Below are positions 28,696-38,518 of a stretch of DNA of 64,000 nt, piece after piece. A program made the position numbers and the translations under genes. Under the pieces are notes generated by a model that worked only from the letters and a program-made list of their open reading frames with translations, was not told the origin of the DNA and made no database searches. The stretch comes from Candidatus Pelagibacter sp. FZCC0015 (GTDB taxonomy: Bacteria; Pseudomonadota; Alphaproteobacteria; Pelagibacterales; Pelagibacteraceae), in NCBI RefSeq assembly GCF_007833635.1, contig NZ_CP031125.1, positions 744,001 to 808,000 on the forward strand. Reading direction: 5' to 3'. The stretch's first letter is position 1. Every line of letters begins with the position of its first letter.

Positions 28696-29970
28696 ATGAA
28701 AAATTTTTTAGATAAATTTTTTTCCAGATCAAAAAATCTTGATTATATCAGTCAAAATTTAAAACAAATTACTTTAACAACACCAGCAAATAAAATTTTT
28801 GAGGCAATTAATAATTTTTCAGAGAAAAGTGAAATCAGATATGTTGGTGGGTGTGTAAGAAAAGTGATAAAAAAAGAAAATGTTGATGATATTGACCTGG
28901 CAACAAATTTAACTCCCCTGGAAGTTTGTGAGGCTCTTAAAAACAAACAAATAAGTTATTACGAAACAGGAATTGAACACGGAACTATAACAGCAATAAT
29001 TGATGAATATAAATATGAAATTACTTCTTTAAGGAAAGACGTCTCAACTGATGGAAGGCATGCTGAAGTAGAATTCTCTTTAGATTGGAAGGAAGATGCC
29101 TCTAGAAGGGATTTTACTATCAATTCAATTTATGCAGATGGTGATGGTAATTTATTTGATCCATTTAACGGTAAAAAAGATTTGGAGGATGGTTATATTA
29201 ATTTTATTGGAAATACAGAAAAAAGAATTCAAGAGGATTATTTGCGTATTTTAAGGTATTTAAGATTTTATTTAAACTACTCAAATCATGAGCACCAGCC
29301 AGAAATAATAAAAAATATAAAAAAAAATATTGATGGAATTTCAAATATATCATCTGAAAGGTTAATCGATGAGCTAAAAAAAATAACTAGTTCAAATGGA
29401 TTTTTAAAACTTTTCAAAGATAAAGAAAGTTTAGAACTCATAGAAATAATTTTCCCTCAATTAAAGAATATTAAAAATTTTAAAAAACAAAATTCTTATG
29501 CTGCAGAGAATTTTTTAAAAATTGACTTTATATTCTTAATTGCGCTTTTAGTGATTGATGGGACTGATAATGCTGATTATTTTCTTTATAAATTTAAAAT
29601 ATCTAACAAAGATAAGAAAAGATTAAAATTAATAGATCTTTTTTATAGAGAAAAAGTAACTTTAAACAATTTTACAGAGAAAAACTTGAATAAATTTTTT
29701 TATTTTAATGGGCGACAGGCTGTATTGGATATAATTAATTTTAAAATATTTATCTCAAACAAAGTAGAGAAAAAACTAATCAAACTATTAGATACTTATA
29801 AAGAGAAAGTAATTCCAACTTTGCCAATAGGGGCCGATCTATTAATGTCTAAATTTCAAATTCCTGAGGGCAAAACTTTAGGTAATAAATTAAAAAGGAT
29901 AGAAGAAACTTGGGTTCAAAACGGATTTCAAATTTCAGATAAGCAGGTTCAACAAATAGTTAAAAGTTAA
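28696..29970 (+). CDS. cca: tRNA nucleotidyltransferase / CCA-adding enzyme family protein
   Basis: The 424-residue class II nucleotidyltransferase has the head motif VGGCVRK (about 51-57), the catalytic DDIDLAT (about 64-70), the template-like motif [12 protein letters not shown] (about 136-147) and [10 protein letters not shown] further on. These proteins add or repair the CCA end of tRNAs; some relatives are poly(A) polymerases. All three tRNA genes here already encode CCA, so repair is the likely role. The ATG follows the CCA of tRNA-Gln by three bases, so 3' processing of the tRNA would leave a nearly leaderless mRNA. The stop shares TTAA with the greA stop. Confidence 0.88.
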   Translation: MKNFLDKFFSRSKNLDYISQNLKQITLTTPANKIFEAINNFSEKSEIRYVGGCVRKVIKKENVDDIDLATNLTPLEVCEALKNKQISYYETGIEHGTITAIIDEYKYEITSLRKDVSTDGRHAEVEFSLDWKEDASRRDFTINSIYADGDGNLFDPFNGKKDLEDGYINFIGNTEKRIQEDYLRILRYLRFYLNYSNHEHQPEIIKNIKKNIDGISNISSERLIDELKKITSSNGFLKLFKDKESLELIEIIFPQLKNIKNFKKQNSYAAENFLKIDFIFLIALLVIDGTDNADYFLYKFKISNKDKKRLKLIDLFYREKVTLNNFTEKNLNKFFYFNGRQAVLDIINFKIFISNKVEKKLIKLLDTYKEKVIPTLPIGADLLMSKFQIPEGKTLGNKLKRIEETWVQNGFQISDKQVQQIVKS

Positions 29971-30443
29971 ATATATTTAACGTCTTTAATTTCAAAATTT
30001 TTTACACCAGAGGGTGTATTTATTTCAACTAAATCACTTTTATTTTTTCCAATCAAACCTTTGCCAATTGGTGATTGAAAGAAAATTAGTTTTTGTTTTA
30101 AATCTGCTTCATCTCTTCCAACAATTTTATAATTTATTTTTTCACCAGTATCTAAATCTTCTAAATAAACTGTAGATCCAAAAATTACTTTTCCTTCATT
30201 GTTTAGTTTTGTAACGTCAATAACATTTGCTCTTGCAATAATATCGTTAATTTCTGTAATTCTTCCCTCGTTATGAGATTGTTCTTCTTTAGCTGCATGA
30301 TATTCAGCATTTTCTTTAAGGTCTCCATGGGATCTCGCTTCAGCAATTGCAGCTACTATTTCAGGTCTTTTTTTTTCTTTTAAAAAAACCAATTCTTCTT
30401 TTAGTTTATTTAATCCGTTTAATGTTATTGGCTCTTTATCCAT
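29967..30443 (-). CDS. greA: Transcription elongation factor GreA
   Basis: GreA rescues backtracked RNA polymerase by stimulating transcript cleavage. I choose the ATG at 30443 ([18 protein letters not shown]), which aligns with other GreA starts and leaves four bases after hemF; an in-frame ATG at 30464 would overlap hemF. The 158-residue protein has the N-terminal coiled-coil domain with the acidic tip region [19 protein letters not shown] (about 35-53) and the C-terminal FKBP-like domain with [10 protein letters not shown]. All normal. Confidence 0.95.
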   Translation of the reverse strand: MDKEPITLNGLNKLKEELVFLKEKKRPEIVAAIAEARSHGDLKENAEYHAAKEEQSHNEGRITEINDIIARANVIDVTKLNNEGKVIFGSTVYLEDLDTGEKINYKIVGRDEADLKQKLIFFQSPIGKGLIGKNKSDLVEINTPSGVKNFEIKDVKYI

Positions 30444-30447
30444 TTTC

Positions 30448-31275
30448 TTATTTCCATTTTGCAATCGGGGGTAATGACATCAAAATTCCTTCAACATTAC
30501 CACCAGTTTGTAGCCCAAATTTCGTTCCTCTATCATAGAGCAAATTAAATTCTGCGTATCGACCCCTTTTAATATACTGAAACTCTTTATCTTTTAAAGT
30601 CCATTTTTTTTTTAATTTTTTTTTAATTATTTCATTAAATAGCATTTGAAATGTAACACCAACATCTCTGACAAATTTAAAGTCATTTTCAAAATTATCA
30701 TTTTTATAGTCAAAAAATATCCCACCTATACCTCTGGCTTCTTTTCTGTGAGGTAGATAAAAATATTCATCACACCACTTTTTATATTTTTTATAATAAT
30801 TTTTATTATGTCTATCGCACATTGCCTTTAATATTTTATGAAAGTTTTTCTTCTCTTTTTCATCTTTTATTGCTGGGGTTACATCCATACCTCCACCAAA
30901 CCAATTCTTTGTTGTACAAATAAATCTGGTATTAAAATGCATTGCAGGAATATGGGGATTTTGCATGTGCATAACTATTGATATTCCTGATGCCCAAAAT
31001 CTAGGATCTTTACTTGCGCCTGGTATATTCTTTTGAAATTGTTTAGGAAATTTTCCATAAACTTTTGAAAAATTTACTCCTACTTTTTCAAAAATTTTTC
31101 CATTTTTAAGAATTCTATATTCACCACCACCTTCATCTTTTTTACTGCTTCTATTCCAAGAAGTTGATTGAAAATTTAATTTGTTTTTTTCAATTTTTAA
31201 AATGTCGTCACATATTGCATTTTGTAATAGCTTAAACCAATTACTCGCTAAGTCTTTTTTAATTGAAATATCCAT
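30448..31275 (-). CDS. hemF: Oxygen-dependent coproporphyrinogen III oxidase
   Basis: HemF makes protoporphyrinogen IX from coproporphyrinogen III with oxygen, a heme synthesis step. The 275-residue protein has the family blocks: [20 protein letters not shown] (about 48-67), the active-site [15 protein letters not shown] (about 102-116), GGGMDVTPA (about 126-134) and the C-terminal [20 protein letters not shown]. An aerobic enzyme fits the cytochrome oxidase nearby. It lies one base after trmL and upstream of greA. Confidence 0.96.
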   Translation of the reverse strand: MDISIKKDLASNWFKLLQNAICDDILKIEKNKLNFQSTSWNRSSKKDEGGGEYRILKNGKIFEKVGVNFSKVYGKFPKQFQKNIPGASKDPRFWASGISIVMHMQNPHIPAMHFNTRFICTTKNWFGGGMDVTPAIKDEKEKKNFHKILKAMCDRHNKNYYKKYKKWCDEYFYLPHRKEARGIGGIFFDYKNDNFENDFKFVRDVGVTFQMLFNEIIKKKLKKKWTLKDKEFQYIKRGRYAEFNLLYDRGTKFGLQTGGNVEGILMSLPPIAKWK

Positions 31276-31276
31276 T

Positions 31277-31750
31277 TTATATTAATTCAATTTGACGCAA
31301 ACTTTCCGCCAAAACAATGGCAACAGACGATGAAATATTAAGAGATCTTACTTGATTATTCATGGGTATTTTTAAACGATTTTTAATAATCTTGTGAACC
31401 TTTTCGGGTACACCAGCACTTTCTCTTCCAAACAAAATAGTATCATCAGGCTTAAATTTAAATTTAGTATAATTTATTGAACCCTTAGTTGTCATCAATA
31501 CGATTCTCTGTTTTTTCTTTGCTTCAAAAAATTTTTCCGAACTTTGATAAAACTCTATTTGACTATAGTCCATATAGTCCATAACCACTCTTTTAAAACG
31601 TTTGTCTGATAATAGAAAGCCACATGGTTCAATTATTTCTAATTTAGCACCCAAACAAGCACAGGTTCTTATGATTGCAGCAGTATTCTGAGGTATATCA
31701 GGCTCATATAAAGCTATTTTGGGTCCTAAAATTGTTGAATTCTGTGTCAT
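31277..31750 (-). CDS. trmL: tRNA (cytidine/uridine34-2'-O)-methyltransferase TrmL
   Basis: TrmL methylates the 2'-O of the wobble base in certain tRNA-Leu. The 157-residue single-domain SPOUT protein has the N-terminal ALYEPDIPQNTAAIIRTCAC (about 12-31), ILFGRESAGVPE (about 109-120) in the SAM-binding knot, and the C-terminal IPMNNQVRSLNISSSVAIVL. It diverges from petA, with 93 bases between the start codons. Confidence 0.93.
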   Translation of the reverse strand: MTQNSTILGPKIALYEPDIPQNTAAIIRTCACLGAKLEIIEPCGFLLSDKRFKRVVMDYMDYSQIEFYQSSEKFFEAKKKQRIVLMTTKGSINYTKFKFKPDDTILFGRESAGVPEKVHKIIKNRLKIPMNNQVRSLNISSSVAIVLAESLRQIELI

Positions 31751-31762
31751 TCTTTCAGTAGT

Positions 31763-31776
31763 AAAATAATTATTTT
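31763..31776. repeat. 14-bp perfect AT palindrome between trmL and petA
   Basis: AAAATAATTATTTT reads the same on both strands. It is in the 93-base spacer between the divergent trmL and petA genes (31751-31843), the promoter region for the bc1 operon. It could be an operator for a dimeric regulator, but an all-AT palindrome has a fair chance of arising at random in this genome. I found no well-spaced -35/-10 pair here. Confidence 0.3.
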
Positions 31777-31843
31777 ATATTATATGAATTCGTATATTAA
31801 CTATTTTAAATCAAAAAGAGATAATAATAAAAGCTACTAAAAA

Positions 31844-32353
31844 GTGTCTGAAAAAAAAACAAAAAGAAGAGATTTTTTATTTACAGCTACCACAGCGGTA
31901 GGAGCTGTTGGTGCTGCTGCAGTGGTGTGGCCAATGATAGATCAAATGAATCCAGATGCTTCTGTTAAAGCATTAGCTAGCACAGAAGTTGATGTAAGTG
32001 CATTAACACCAGGAAACACACTAACTGTTTTGTGGAGAGGTAAACCAGTCTTTATAAGAAGAAGAACCCAAGAAGAAATTGATGAAGCAAGAAAAGTGAA
32101 GATGGAGGATTTAATTCATCCAGAGAAAGATGAGGATAGAGCTAAAAATCCAGAGTGGCTTGTAATGTTAGGGGTTTGCACACATTTAGGATGTGTACCT
32201 TTAAATGACAAAGGCGATTACAATGGATGGTTCTGCCCATGTCATGGATCCCACTATGATACATCTGGAAGAATAAGAAAAGGGCCAGCTCCATTAAATA
32301 TGGAAATACCTAAATACGAATTCGTTAACGCTAATACAATTAAGATTGGATAA
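31844..32353 (+). CDS. petA: Ubiquinol-cytochrome c reductase, Rieske iron-sulfur subunit
   Basis: The Rieske protein takes electrons from ubiquinol in the bc1 complex. It starts with GTG at 31844. The 169-residue sequence has a twin-arginine motif KRRDFLF (about 6-12) before the single membrane helix (about 13-36), as expected for export by Tat of a protein with a preformed cluster. The 2Fe-2S site is in [10 protein letters not shown] and [10 protein letters not shown], giving two Cys-His pairs plus the disulfide Cys pair. petB follows after 11 bases. Confidence 0.97.
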   Translation: MSEKKTKRRDFLFTATTAVGAVGAAAVVWPMIDQMNPDASVKALASTEVDVSALTPGNTLTVLWRGKPVFIRRRTQEEIDEARKVKMEDLIHPEKDEDRAKNPEWLVMLGVCTHLGCVPLNDKGDYNGWFCPCHGSHYDTSGRIRKGPAPLNMEIPKYEFVNANTIKIG

Positions 32354-32364
32354 ACTAAACACTA

Positions 32365-33627
32365 ATGAGTGATCATGACTACAGACCAAAATCAAAAGTA
32401 GGACAATGGTTTAATGATCGATTACCACTTTTAACTCTTGCAAATCATTTAACAGATTATCCGACTCCTAAAAATTTAAACTATTGGTGGACATTTGGGG
32501 GAATTTTAACTTTTTGCTTAATCACTCAAATTATCACGGGATTAACTCTAGCAATGCATTACATCGCTCACGCCGATATGGCTTTTGAAAGTGTTGAGCA
32601 CATCATGCGAGATGTTAACTATGGTTGGTTAATTAGATATATTCATGCAAATGGTGCATCTATGTTTTTCTTAGCAGTATACATTCATATTTTTAGATCA
32701 TTGTTTTACGGTTCTTACAAAGCACCAAGAGAAATAATTTGGATAATTGGAATAATTATTTACTTACTAATGATGGCAGCTGCGTTCATGGGATATGTAT
32801 TGCCTTGGGGACAAATGAGCTTCTGGGGAGCAACTGTAATTACAAATTTATTTAGTGCCATTCCTTTTGTTGGAGAGGGTATTGTTACCTGGTTATGGGG
32901 CGGATACTCAGTAGACAATCCAACTTTAACAAGATTTTTTACATTGCATTATCTTATTCCATTTTTAATTTTAGGATTAGTTGTTTTACATATCTGGGCT
33001 TTGCATGTTCCTGGAAATAATAATCCAGTTGGGATAGACATCAAAAAACCTTCAAAAGACACTGTGCCTTTCCATCCTTACATCGTAATCAAAGATGGTT
33101 TCGCTTTATTAATGTTTATGATTGTTTTTGCATTTTTTGTTTTTTATTCACCAAATATACTAGGTCATGCTGATAATTATATCGAGGCAAATCCAATGGT
33201 AACACCTGCACATATTGTACCTGAATGGTATCTATTGCCTTTCTATGCAATTTTAAGATCTGTACCAGATAAATTGCTAGGTGTTGTGGCAATGTTATCT
33301 GCAATATTAATTCTAGCTGTATTACCTTGGTTAGATACTTCGAAAATTAGATCTGCAGTATTCAGACCTTTGTATAAACAGTTTTACTGGATACTAGTTG
33401 CTGATGTTCTAATTCTTGGTTATGTAGGCGCAATGCCAGCTGAAGGACTTTATTTGTTAATTGCAAGAGTTGCTACGGCATATTACTTTTTACATTTTTT
33501 AGTTATTCTTCCTGTTTTAGGATTTAAAGAAAAAACTTTACCGGTACCTTTGAGTATAACGGAACCAGTTCTTGGTGGTTCGCCCAATTTAGCAACAGCG
33601 AGGAAAAAAGAAAGTAAGATAGAATAA
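32365..33627 (+). CDS. petB: Cytochrome b of the bc1 complex
   Basis: Cytochrome b is the membrane core of ubiquinol-cytochrome c reductase and holds hemes bL and bH plus both quinone sites. The 420-residue protein has the heme-ligand His pairs in helices B and D ([41 protein letters not shown]), the Qo-site motif PEWYLLP (about 287-293) and [14 protein letters not shown]. It is of full length, not split into b6 and subunit IV. Confidence 0.98.
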   Translation: MSDHDYRPKSKVGQWFNDRLPLLTLANHLTDYPTPKNLNYWWTFGGILTFCLITQIITGLTLAMHYIAHADMAFESVEHIMRDVNYGWLIRYIHANGASMFFLAVYIHIFRSLFYGSYKAPREIIWIIGIIIYLLMMAAAFMGYVLPWGQMSFWGATVITNLFSAIPFVGEGIVTWLWGGYSVDNPTLTRFFTLHYLIPFLILGLVVLHIWALHVPGNNNPVGIDIKKPSKDTVPFHPYIVIKDGFALLMFMIVFAFFVFYSPNILGHADNYIEANPMVTPAHIVPEWYLLPFYAILRSVPDKLLGVVAMLSAILILAVLPWLDTSKIRSAVFRPLYKQFYWILVADVLILGYVGAMPAEGLYLLIARVATAYYFLHFLVILPVLGFKEKTLPVPLSITEPVLGGSPNLATARKKESKIE

Positions 33628-34407
33628 GTGAAAAAATTACTTAAAATATTTTCAGTATTATTATTAATTTGTTTGTCAAATACCTTCTCTTTTGCTGCTG
33701 AAAAAGTTGATTACTTAAAAACAGATTGGAGTTTTAAAGGGCTTTTTGGAAAATTTGATAGAGCTTCTCTTCAAAGAGGATATCAAGTTTACACTGAAGT
33801 TTGTGCCTCATGTCACTCAATGAAATACTTAAGTTACAGAAATTTAGCTGAAAAAGGTGGACCAGAATTTCCAGAAGATCAAGTTAAGGCTATTGCAGCT
33901 TCATTTGAGGTAATGGATGGACCTAATGCAGACGGTGAAATGTTTGCTAGACCAGGTAAATTATCTGACAAATTTGTAATGCCGTATGACAATGTAAAAG
34001 CTGCTCAAGCCGCAAATGGTGGTGCATACCCTCCAGACATGTCTGTTTTGGTTAAAGCTAGAGGTGGTGGTGTTGATTACATATATTCTTTATTACAAGG
34101 CTATGAAGAAGCTCCTAGTGGAATGACTTTGGATGATGGTGTTCATTATAATAAGTATATGTATGGAAATAAAATAAGAATGGCTGCTCCACTTTCAGAT
34201 GGATTAGTCGAGTACGGTGATGGAACTACTGCTACTGTTGAACAAATGTCAAAAGATGTAACAACATTTTTAATGTGGGCTGCTGAACCTCATCTAGAAG
34301 CTAGACATCAGATGGGCTTTAAAGCAATTATATACTTAATTATTTTGACAATTCTTGTTTACTTCAGCATGAAAAAGATATGGTCACGTGTTGAATCTGA
34401 AGTTTAG
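33628..34407 (+). CDS. petC: Cytochrome c1
   Basis: Cytochrome c1 passes electrons from the Rieske protein to soluble cytochrome c. It starts with GTG directly after the petB stop. The 259-residue protein has a signal peptide (about 1-23), the heme-binding CASCH at 59-63, a later Met ligand region (KIRMAAPLSDGLVEY) and one C-terminal membrane anchor (about 234-252). The last 24 bases overlap the end of the convergent ychF gene. Confidence 0.97.
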   Translation: MKKLLKIFSVLLLICLSNTFSFAAEKVDYLKTDWSFKGLFGKFDRASLQRGYQVYTEVCASCHSMKYLSYRNLAEKGGPEFPEDQVKAIAASFEVMDGPNADGEMFARPGKLSDKFVMPYDNVKAAQAANGGAYPPDMSVLVKARGGGVDYIYSLLQGYEEAPSGMTLDDGVHYNKYMYGNKIRMAAPLSDGLVEYGDGTTATVEQMSKDVTTFLMWAAEPHLEARHQMGFKAIIYLIILTILVYFSMKKIWSRVESEV

Positions 34408-35457
34408 TACGTCTCCATCTTTCACAATATAATCTTTACCTTCTAATCTCATTTTTCCATTAGCTTTAGAATTTACCCATCCATCATTAGCAACAAAATC
34501 TTCATAAGATATAGTTTCAGCTCTAATGAAACCTTTTTCAAAATCTGTATGAATTTCTCCTGCAGCCTTAGGAGCAGTACAGTTTTTTTGTATTGTCCAA
34601 GCCCGTGTTTCTTCAGGTCCAGAAGTAAAATACGTATCAAGTTCTAATATTTTATAGCCCTTTTGAATTAACATACTCAGACCTGTGTCTTTTAAACCAA
34701 TCATATCCATATAATTTTTTTTTTCATCTTCTGCTAATTCATTTATTTGGTTTTCTATGTCTGCGGAAACAATCAGGGTGTTATCTTTTCCAAATTTTTC
34801 GATGAAGTCTTTAGTATATTTATTTCCATCCTGCACGCTTTGCTCATCTACATTACAAACAAAGATCTTTGGTTTTATTGATAAAAGACCACTTTGATTA
34901 AGTTGTTTTGTATCAAATTGAGAATTTAATATTGATATATTTTTATCATTATTAATGCAGTCTAATGCAATCTCTAAAATCTTAAGCTGATCTTCGTCTA
35001 CATTTTTCTTATTATTTTTTTCAAGTCTTTTTTGGATAGATTCTAGGTCAGCTAACATCATTTCGGTTTCAATGATCTCAAGATCTCTTATAGGGTCAAC
35101 GTCTGGATTAACGTTTTGAATATCGTCTGAGTCAAAGCATCTAATCATATGAATAACTGCATCAACTTCTCTTATGTGAGACAAAAATTTATTGCCTAGT
35201 CCTTCACCTTTAGATGCACCTTTAACAAGACCAGCTATATCCACAAATGAAATAGTTGTGTTTATTGTTTTTTTTGATTTTGAAACTTCTGATAATTTGT
35301 TCAATCTTTCATCTGGAACGGGGACTACTCCCACATTGGGATCTATCGTACAAAATGGAAAATTTGCAGCTTGAGCCTTACTTGAGTTTGTAAGAGCATT
35401 GAAGAGCGTAGATTTACCCACATTAGGCAAACCAACAATTCCACATTTAAAACTCAT
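34384..35457 (-). CDS. ychF: Ribosome-binding ATPase YchF (Obg family)
   Basis: YchF/Ola1 proteins are P-loop NTPases of the Obg group that bind ribosomes and prefer ATP. The 357-residue protein has the P-loop GLPNVGKSTLFNAL (about 8-21), the switch region DIAGLVKGASKGEGLGNKFL (about 68-87), the altered G4 (NVDE) in place of NKxD, and the C-terminal TGS-like domain ending NDGWVNSKANGKMRLEGKDY. The start overlaps the pth stop by one base. Confidence 0.95.
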   Translation of the reverse strand: MSFKCGIVGLPNVGKSTLFNALTNSSKAQAANFPFCTIDPNVGVVPVPDERLNKLSEVSKSKKTINTTISFVDIAGLVKGASKGEGLGNKFLSHIREVDAVIHMIRCFDSDDIQNVNPDVDPIRDLEIIETEMMLADLESIQKRLEKNNKKNVDEDQLKILEIALDCINNDKNISILNSQFDTKQLNQSGLLSIKPKIFVCNVDEQSVQDGNKYTKDFIEKFGKDNTLIVSADIENQINELAEDEKKNYMDMIGLKDTGLSMLIQKGYKILELDTYFTSGPEETRAWTIQKNCTAPKAAGEIHTDFEKGFIRAETISYEDFVANDGWVNSKANGKMRLEGKDYIVKDGDVLNFRFNT

Positions 35458-36017
35458 TATTTATTGTTTACTGTACTGGAGAATAAATCTAATTTTTTTT
35501 CAATAAGTGTTGAAATAGACTCTGTGATGTTTTTTGTTATTTTTTCTAATTCTAGCATCTCATCTTCGTCAAAATTTTGAAGAACAAAATCACTTATTTC
35601 CATTTTATCTTTTGGTTTTCCAATTCCTATTCGTACTCTTGAATAATCTTTGCCAATAAATTTATCTATTGATGCAATTCCGTTATGTCCTGCATCAGAT
35701 CCACCAATTTTTGCTTTTATTTTTCCAAATTCTACATCTAGATCGTCATGAAAAACGATAACATCCTCAGCATCTATTTTAAAATATTCAATTAATTCTC
35801 TAATACAAATTCCAGAATTATTCATAAAGGTTAAAGGTTTAATAGCGTAAACTTTTTGGTCTCCTACATTACCAGTTGTAAGAAGTCCTTTGAATTTTGG
35901 TTTTTGTTTTGAAAGTCCAAATTTTTTATTTATTGCATCTATAATTTTGAAACCAATATTGTGCCTATTGTTTTCACTGTCTGGGGTTGGATTGCCTAGT
36001 CCTACAAGTAGAAGCAT
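35457..36017 (-). CDS. pth: Peptidyl-tRNA hydrolase
   Basis: Pth frees tRNAs from peptides dropped by the ribosome. The 186-residue protein has the start LLLVGLGNPTPDSENNRHNI (about 2-21, catalytic His in NRHN), KPLTFMNNSG (about 59-68) and the catalytic Asp in VFHDDLDVEFGKIK (about 90-103). It sits between rplY and ychF, a neighbourhood common in proteobacteria. Confidence 0.96.
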   Translation of the reverse strand: MLLLVGLGNPTPDSENNRHNIGFKIIDAINKKFGLSKQKPKFKGLLTTGNVGDQKVYAIKPLTFMNNSGICIRELIEYFKIDAEDVIVFHDDLDVEFGKIKAKIGGSDAGHNGIASIDKFIGKDYSRVRIGIGKPKDKMEISDFVLQNFDEDEMLELEKITKNITESISTLIEKKLDLFSSTVNNK

Positions 36018-36058
36018 AAAATATTAATATTGGAGGATGAAGTTCAAATTTAATTAAC

Positions 36059-36772
36059 TTATTTTTTTTCTTCAGCAGGTTTCTTATCTTCACCTTCTTT
36101 TTTATCAACATCAGCTGCCGGCTTATCTCCACCCTCAGCTGCCGTCGCTTCTGCTCCTTCAGCACCTTCTCCTTCAGCAGCTTCAGCTTCAGCAGGTTTT
36201 TCAGGTTCTTTCATAACAGTCGGAGCTGCTAGGGTTGCAATTACGAAATCTCTTCCTTGAATGGTAGGAGTAACCTCACTGTCAAGATTTATAGAAGAGA
36301 TCTTAAAACTCTCTCCAATATCAACTCCATCAAGATCTATTACAAGATTTTCAGGAATTTTTTCGCTTGGACATTTTAGCTCAACTTTTCTTCTTACGAT
36401 GTTTAAAACTCCACCTCTTTTCAAACCAGGAGATTTTTCATGATTTAAAAATTTTACTGGAACTTCAATTCTAACTTTTATTCCTGCGACTATTCTTAGA
36501 AAGTCTACATGAATTGGTTCATCTGAAATAATGTCATATTTTATTTCTCTTGGTAGAACTTTTTGAGTTTTACCATCAACATTTAAAGTTATGATGCTTG
36601 ATAAAAAGTTTTCTTTTTCAATTAGTGATTTAAGTATCTTTTTAGATATTGAAATTTTCTCGTTTTGAGCCTCTCCACCATAAATTATTGCAGGCACATT
36701 ACCGTTATCCCTAAGCGAATTAAGCTCACCTTTAGTTTTTGTATCTCTGATGTTGGCATCTAATGAATTCAT
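36059..36772 (-). CDS. rplY: 50S ribosomal protein L25/Ctc with a long acidic tail
   Basis: L25 binds 5S rRNA in the large subunit. The 237-residue protein is of the two-domain TL5/Ctc type: an N-terminal 5S-binding domain (about 1-90) with VPAIIYGG, and a beta-rich C-terminal domain (about 95-185). After residue 185 comes a low-complexity tail of about 50 residues made mostly of Glu, Ala, Lys, Gly and Asp (for example AEAAEGEGAEGAEATAAEGG). The tail is Ala/Gly-rich and GC-rich compared with its surroundings. Other alphaproteobacteria also have acidic L25 tails. Confidence 0.93.
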   Translation of the reverse strand: MNSLDANIRDTKTKGELNSLRDNGNVPAIIYGGEAQNEKISISKKILKSLIEKENFLSSIITLNVDGKTQKVLPREIKYDIISDEPIHVDFLRIVAGIKVRIEVPVKFLNHEKSPGLKRGGVLNIVRRKVELKCPSEKIPENLVIDLDGVDIGESFKISSINLDSEVTPTIQGRDFVIATLAAPTVMKEPEKPAEAEAAEGEGAEGAEATAAEGGDKPAADVDKKEGEDKKPAEEKK

Positions 36773-36817
36773 AAAAACAAGGGTTTTTAGCTCAAGTTCC
36801 TTAATAACTCAAGGTAT

Positions 36818-37750
36818 TTATTTGAATAAATCTGATACTGAGGTTGAATTAGATATTCTTTTAATTGCTTCTCCCATAAGCCCTGAAATTGACAGAACCT
36901 CAATGTTTTTAACACCTTTAGTTCTACTCATGTTATCGATTGTATCAGTTATCACTAAATTCTTAATTACAGAATTTTTAATTTTTTTTACCGCTTCACC
37001 ACTAAGTACACCATGGGTTATATAAACATAAACTTCTTTAGCGCCTCTATCTTTAAGAGCTTTAGCTGCATTTACTATTGTTCCACCTGAATCGATTATA
37101 TCATCAACAATTATACAAGTTTTACCTTTGACATCTCCAATTACATTCATGACTTGAGACTGACCTGGTTTTGGTCTTCTTTTATCTACAATTGCTAATC
37201 CAACATTTATTAATTTTCCAAGCGCTCTTGCTCTTTCAGTTCCACCCACATCTGGAGCAACACAAATTAAGTTTTTACTTTTTATCTTTTTTTTTACATG
37301 CCTTGCAAAAATAGGTGTTGCAAACAAGTTATCCACTGGGATATCAAAAAAACCTTGAATTTGACCTGCATGCAAATCAACAGTAACTACCCTGTCTGCA
37401 CCCGCTTTTGTAATTAAGTTTGATACTAATTTTGCAGAAATTGAAGTTCTTGGTACTACTTTTCTGTCCTGTCTAGCATAGCCAAAATATGGAATTACTG
37501 CAGTTATATTTTTTGCAGAAGATCTTTTTAGTGCATCAATACACAACAAAAGTTCCATCAAATTATCATTAGCAGGTGAAGATACAGATTGAATTATAAA
37601 AATACTGTTTCCTCTTATATTTTCATTAATTTCAACATAGATTTCACCATCTGAAAACTTTCTAATACTAGAGTTAACCAATTTAGATTTTAGATATTTT
37701 GCAATATTCTTGCTTAATGGTTTGTTGCTATTTCCGGATAATAATTTCAT
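36818..37750 (-). CDS. prs: Ribose-phosphate pyrophosphokinase
   Basis: Prs makes PRPP from ribose-5-phosphate and ATP, feeding nucleotide, histidine and tryptophan synthesis. The 310-residue class I enzyme has the ATP region [10 protein letters not shown] (about 97-106), the flexible-loop [11 protein letters not shown] (about 164-174) and the PRPP-binding loop [13 protein letters not shown] (about 211-223). It lies 45 bases before rplY and 9 bases after pgeF on the same strand. Confidence 0.97.
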   Translation of the reverse strand: MKLLSGNSNKPLSKNIAKYLKSKLVNSSIRKFSDGEIYVEINENIRGNSIFIIQSVSSPANDNLMELLLCIDALKRSSAKNITAVIPYFGYARQDRKVVPRTSISAKLVSNLITKAGADRVVTVDLHAGQIQGFFDIPVDNLFATPIFARHVKKKIKSKNLICVAPDVGGTERARALGKLINVGLAIVDKRRPKPGQSQVMNVIGDVKGKTCIIVDDIIDSGGTIVNAAKALKDRGAKEVYVYITHGVLSGEAVKKIKNSVIKNLVITDTIDNMSRTKGVKNIEVLSISGLMGEAIKRISNSTSVSDLFK

Positions 37751-37759
37751 TAAAAGACC

Positions 37760-38518
37760 CTAATTAAGCATAATTATTGAAATATTTCTACCATAATCAT
37801 CATGATTTAGTCTTAACGCTCTTCTCGCACTAAAAAAATTATTTTTAACATTAAATGTATCAATATTTAGAGACTCAATATTTTTTATTTTATTCTTTAA
37901 AAGACATGATTTTACATATTTAGGCAAATCAAAATAAAGCTTTTTGTACTTAATTTTAAAAAAATTATTATTTTTTTTATCCTTTTTAATAAATTTTCTT
38001 TTAAAATCTTCTTTGACCTCATAATTTTTAGCTGAGATAGCAGGTCCAATAGCTGCAGTAATATTTTTAGGATCAGATCCTTTTTTGATCATAAATTGGA
38101 TTACTTTGCTAATTATATCTTTGTATGCACCTTTCCATCCTGCATGAATTGCTGCAACTAATTTTATTCTTTCATCACAGATTAAAATCGGCACACAGTC
38201 AGCAGTTAAAACACCAATTGGTATGTTTTTTTGGTTTGTAATTACTGCGTCTGCTTTTGGTTTTGATCTAAATTTATTTTTTTTATTAATATAAACAAAC
38301 TTATTACTATGTATTTGATGAAGTAAAAAAATACTTTTAGCGGTGCTTTTTATTTTTTTTTTAACTATTTGTAAATTTTTTTTAACATCTGAGGGATTAT
38401 CTTTAGAACCAGGACCACAGTTTAAACTTTTATAAATTTTTTTTGATTTACCACCAGTTTTATTAAAAAAACCATGTTTAATTATTTTTATTTTCGAAAG
38501 TTTTTTTGATTTTATCAA
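37760..38518 (-). CDS. pgeF: PgeF/YfiH-family multicopper-like purine nucleoside phosphorylase
   Basis: The family was once called laccase-domain polyphenol oxidase. Members act on purine nucleosides, and E. coli YfiH has been linked to peptidoglycan editing. The 252-residue protein has the metal-site residues in LLHQIHSN (about 80-87, His), LTADCVPILICD (about 118-129, Cys) and AAIHAGWKGAYK (about 136-147, His). It starts inside the end of the midA-like gene (four-base overlap). Confidence 0.88.
   Translation of the reverse strand: MIKSKKLSKIKIIKHGFFNKTGGKSKKIYKSLNCGPGSKDNPSDVKKNLQIVKKKIKSTAKSIFLLHQIHSNKFVYINKKNKFRSKPKADAVITNQKNIPIGVLTADCVPILICDERIKLVAAIHAGWKGAYKDIISKVIQFMIKKGSDPKNITAAIGPAISAKNYEVKEDFKRKFIKKDKKNNNFFKIKYKKLYFDLPKYVKSCLLKNKIKNIESLNIDTFNVKNNFFSARRALRLNHDDYGRNISIIMLN

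Noticed and set aside
31763..31776. The petA palindrome as a proven operator.
   Set aside because: All-AT palindromes of this length are plausible by chance at this base composition, so I list it only as a low-confidence repeat.
35974..36165. A 63-residue minus-strand frame bridging pth and rplY.
   Set aside because: Both flanking genes are complete in other frames; the product is a lysine-rich low-complexity string without a motif.
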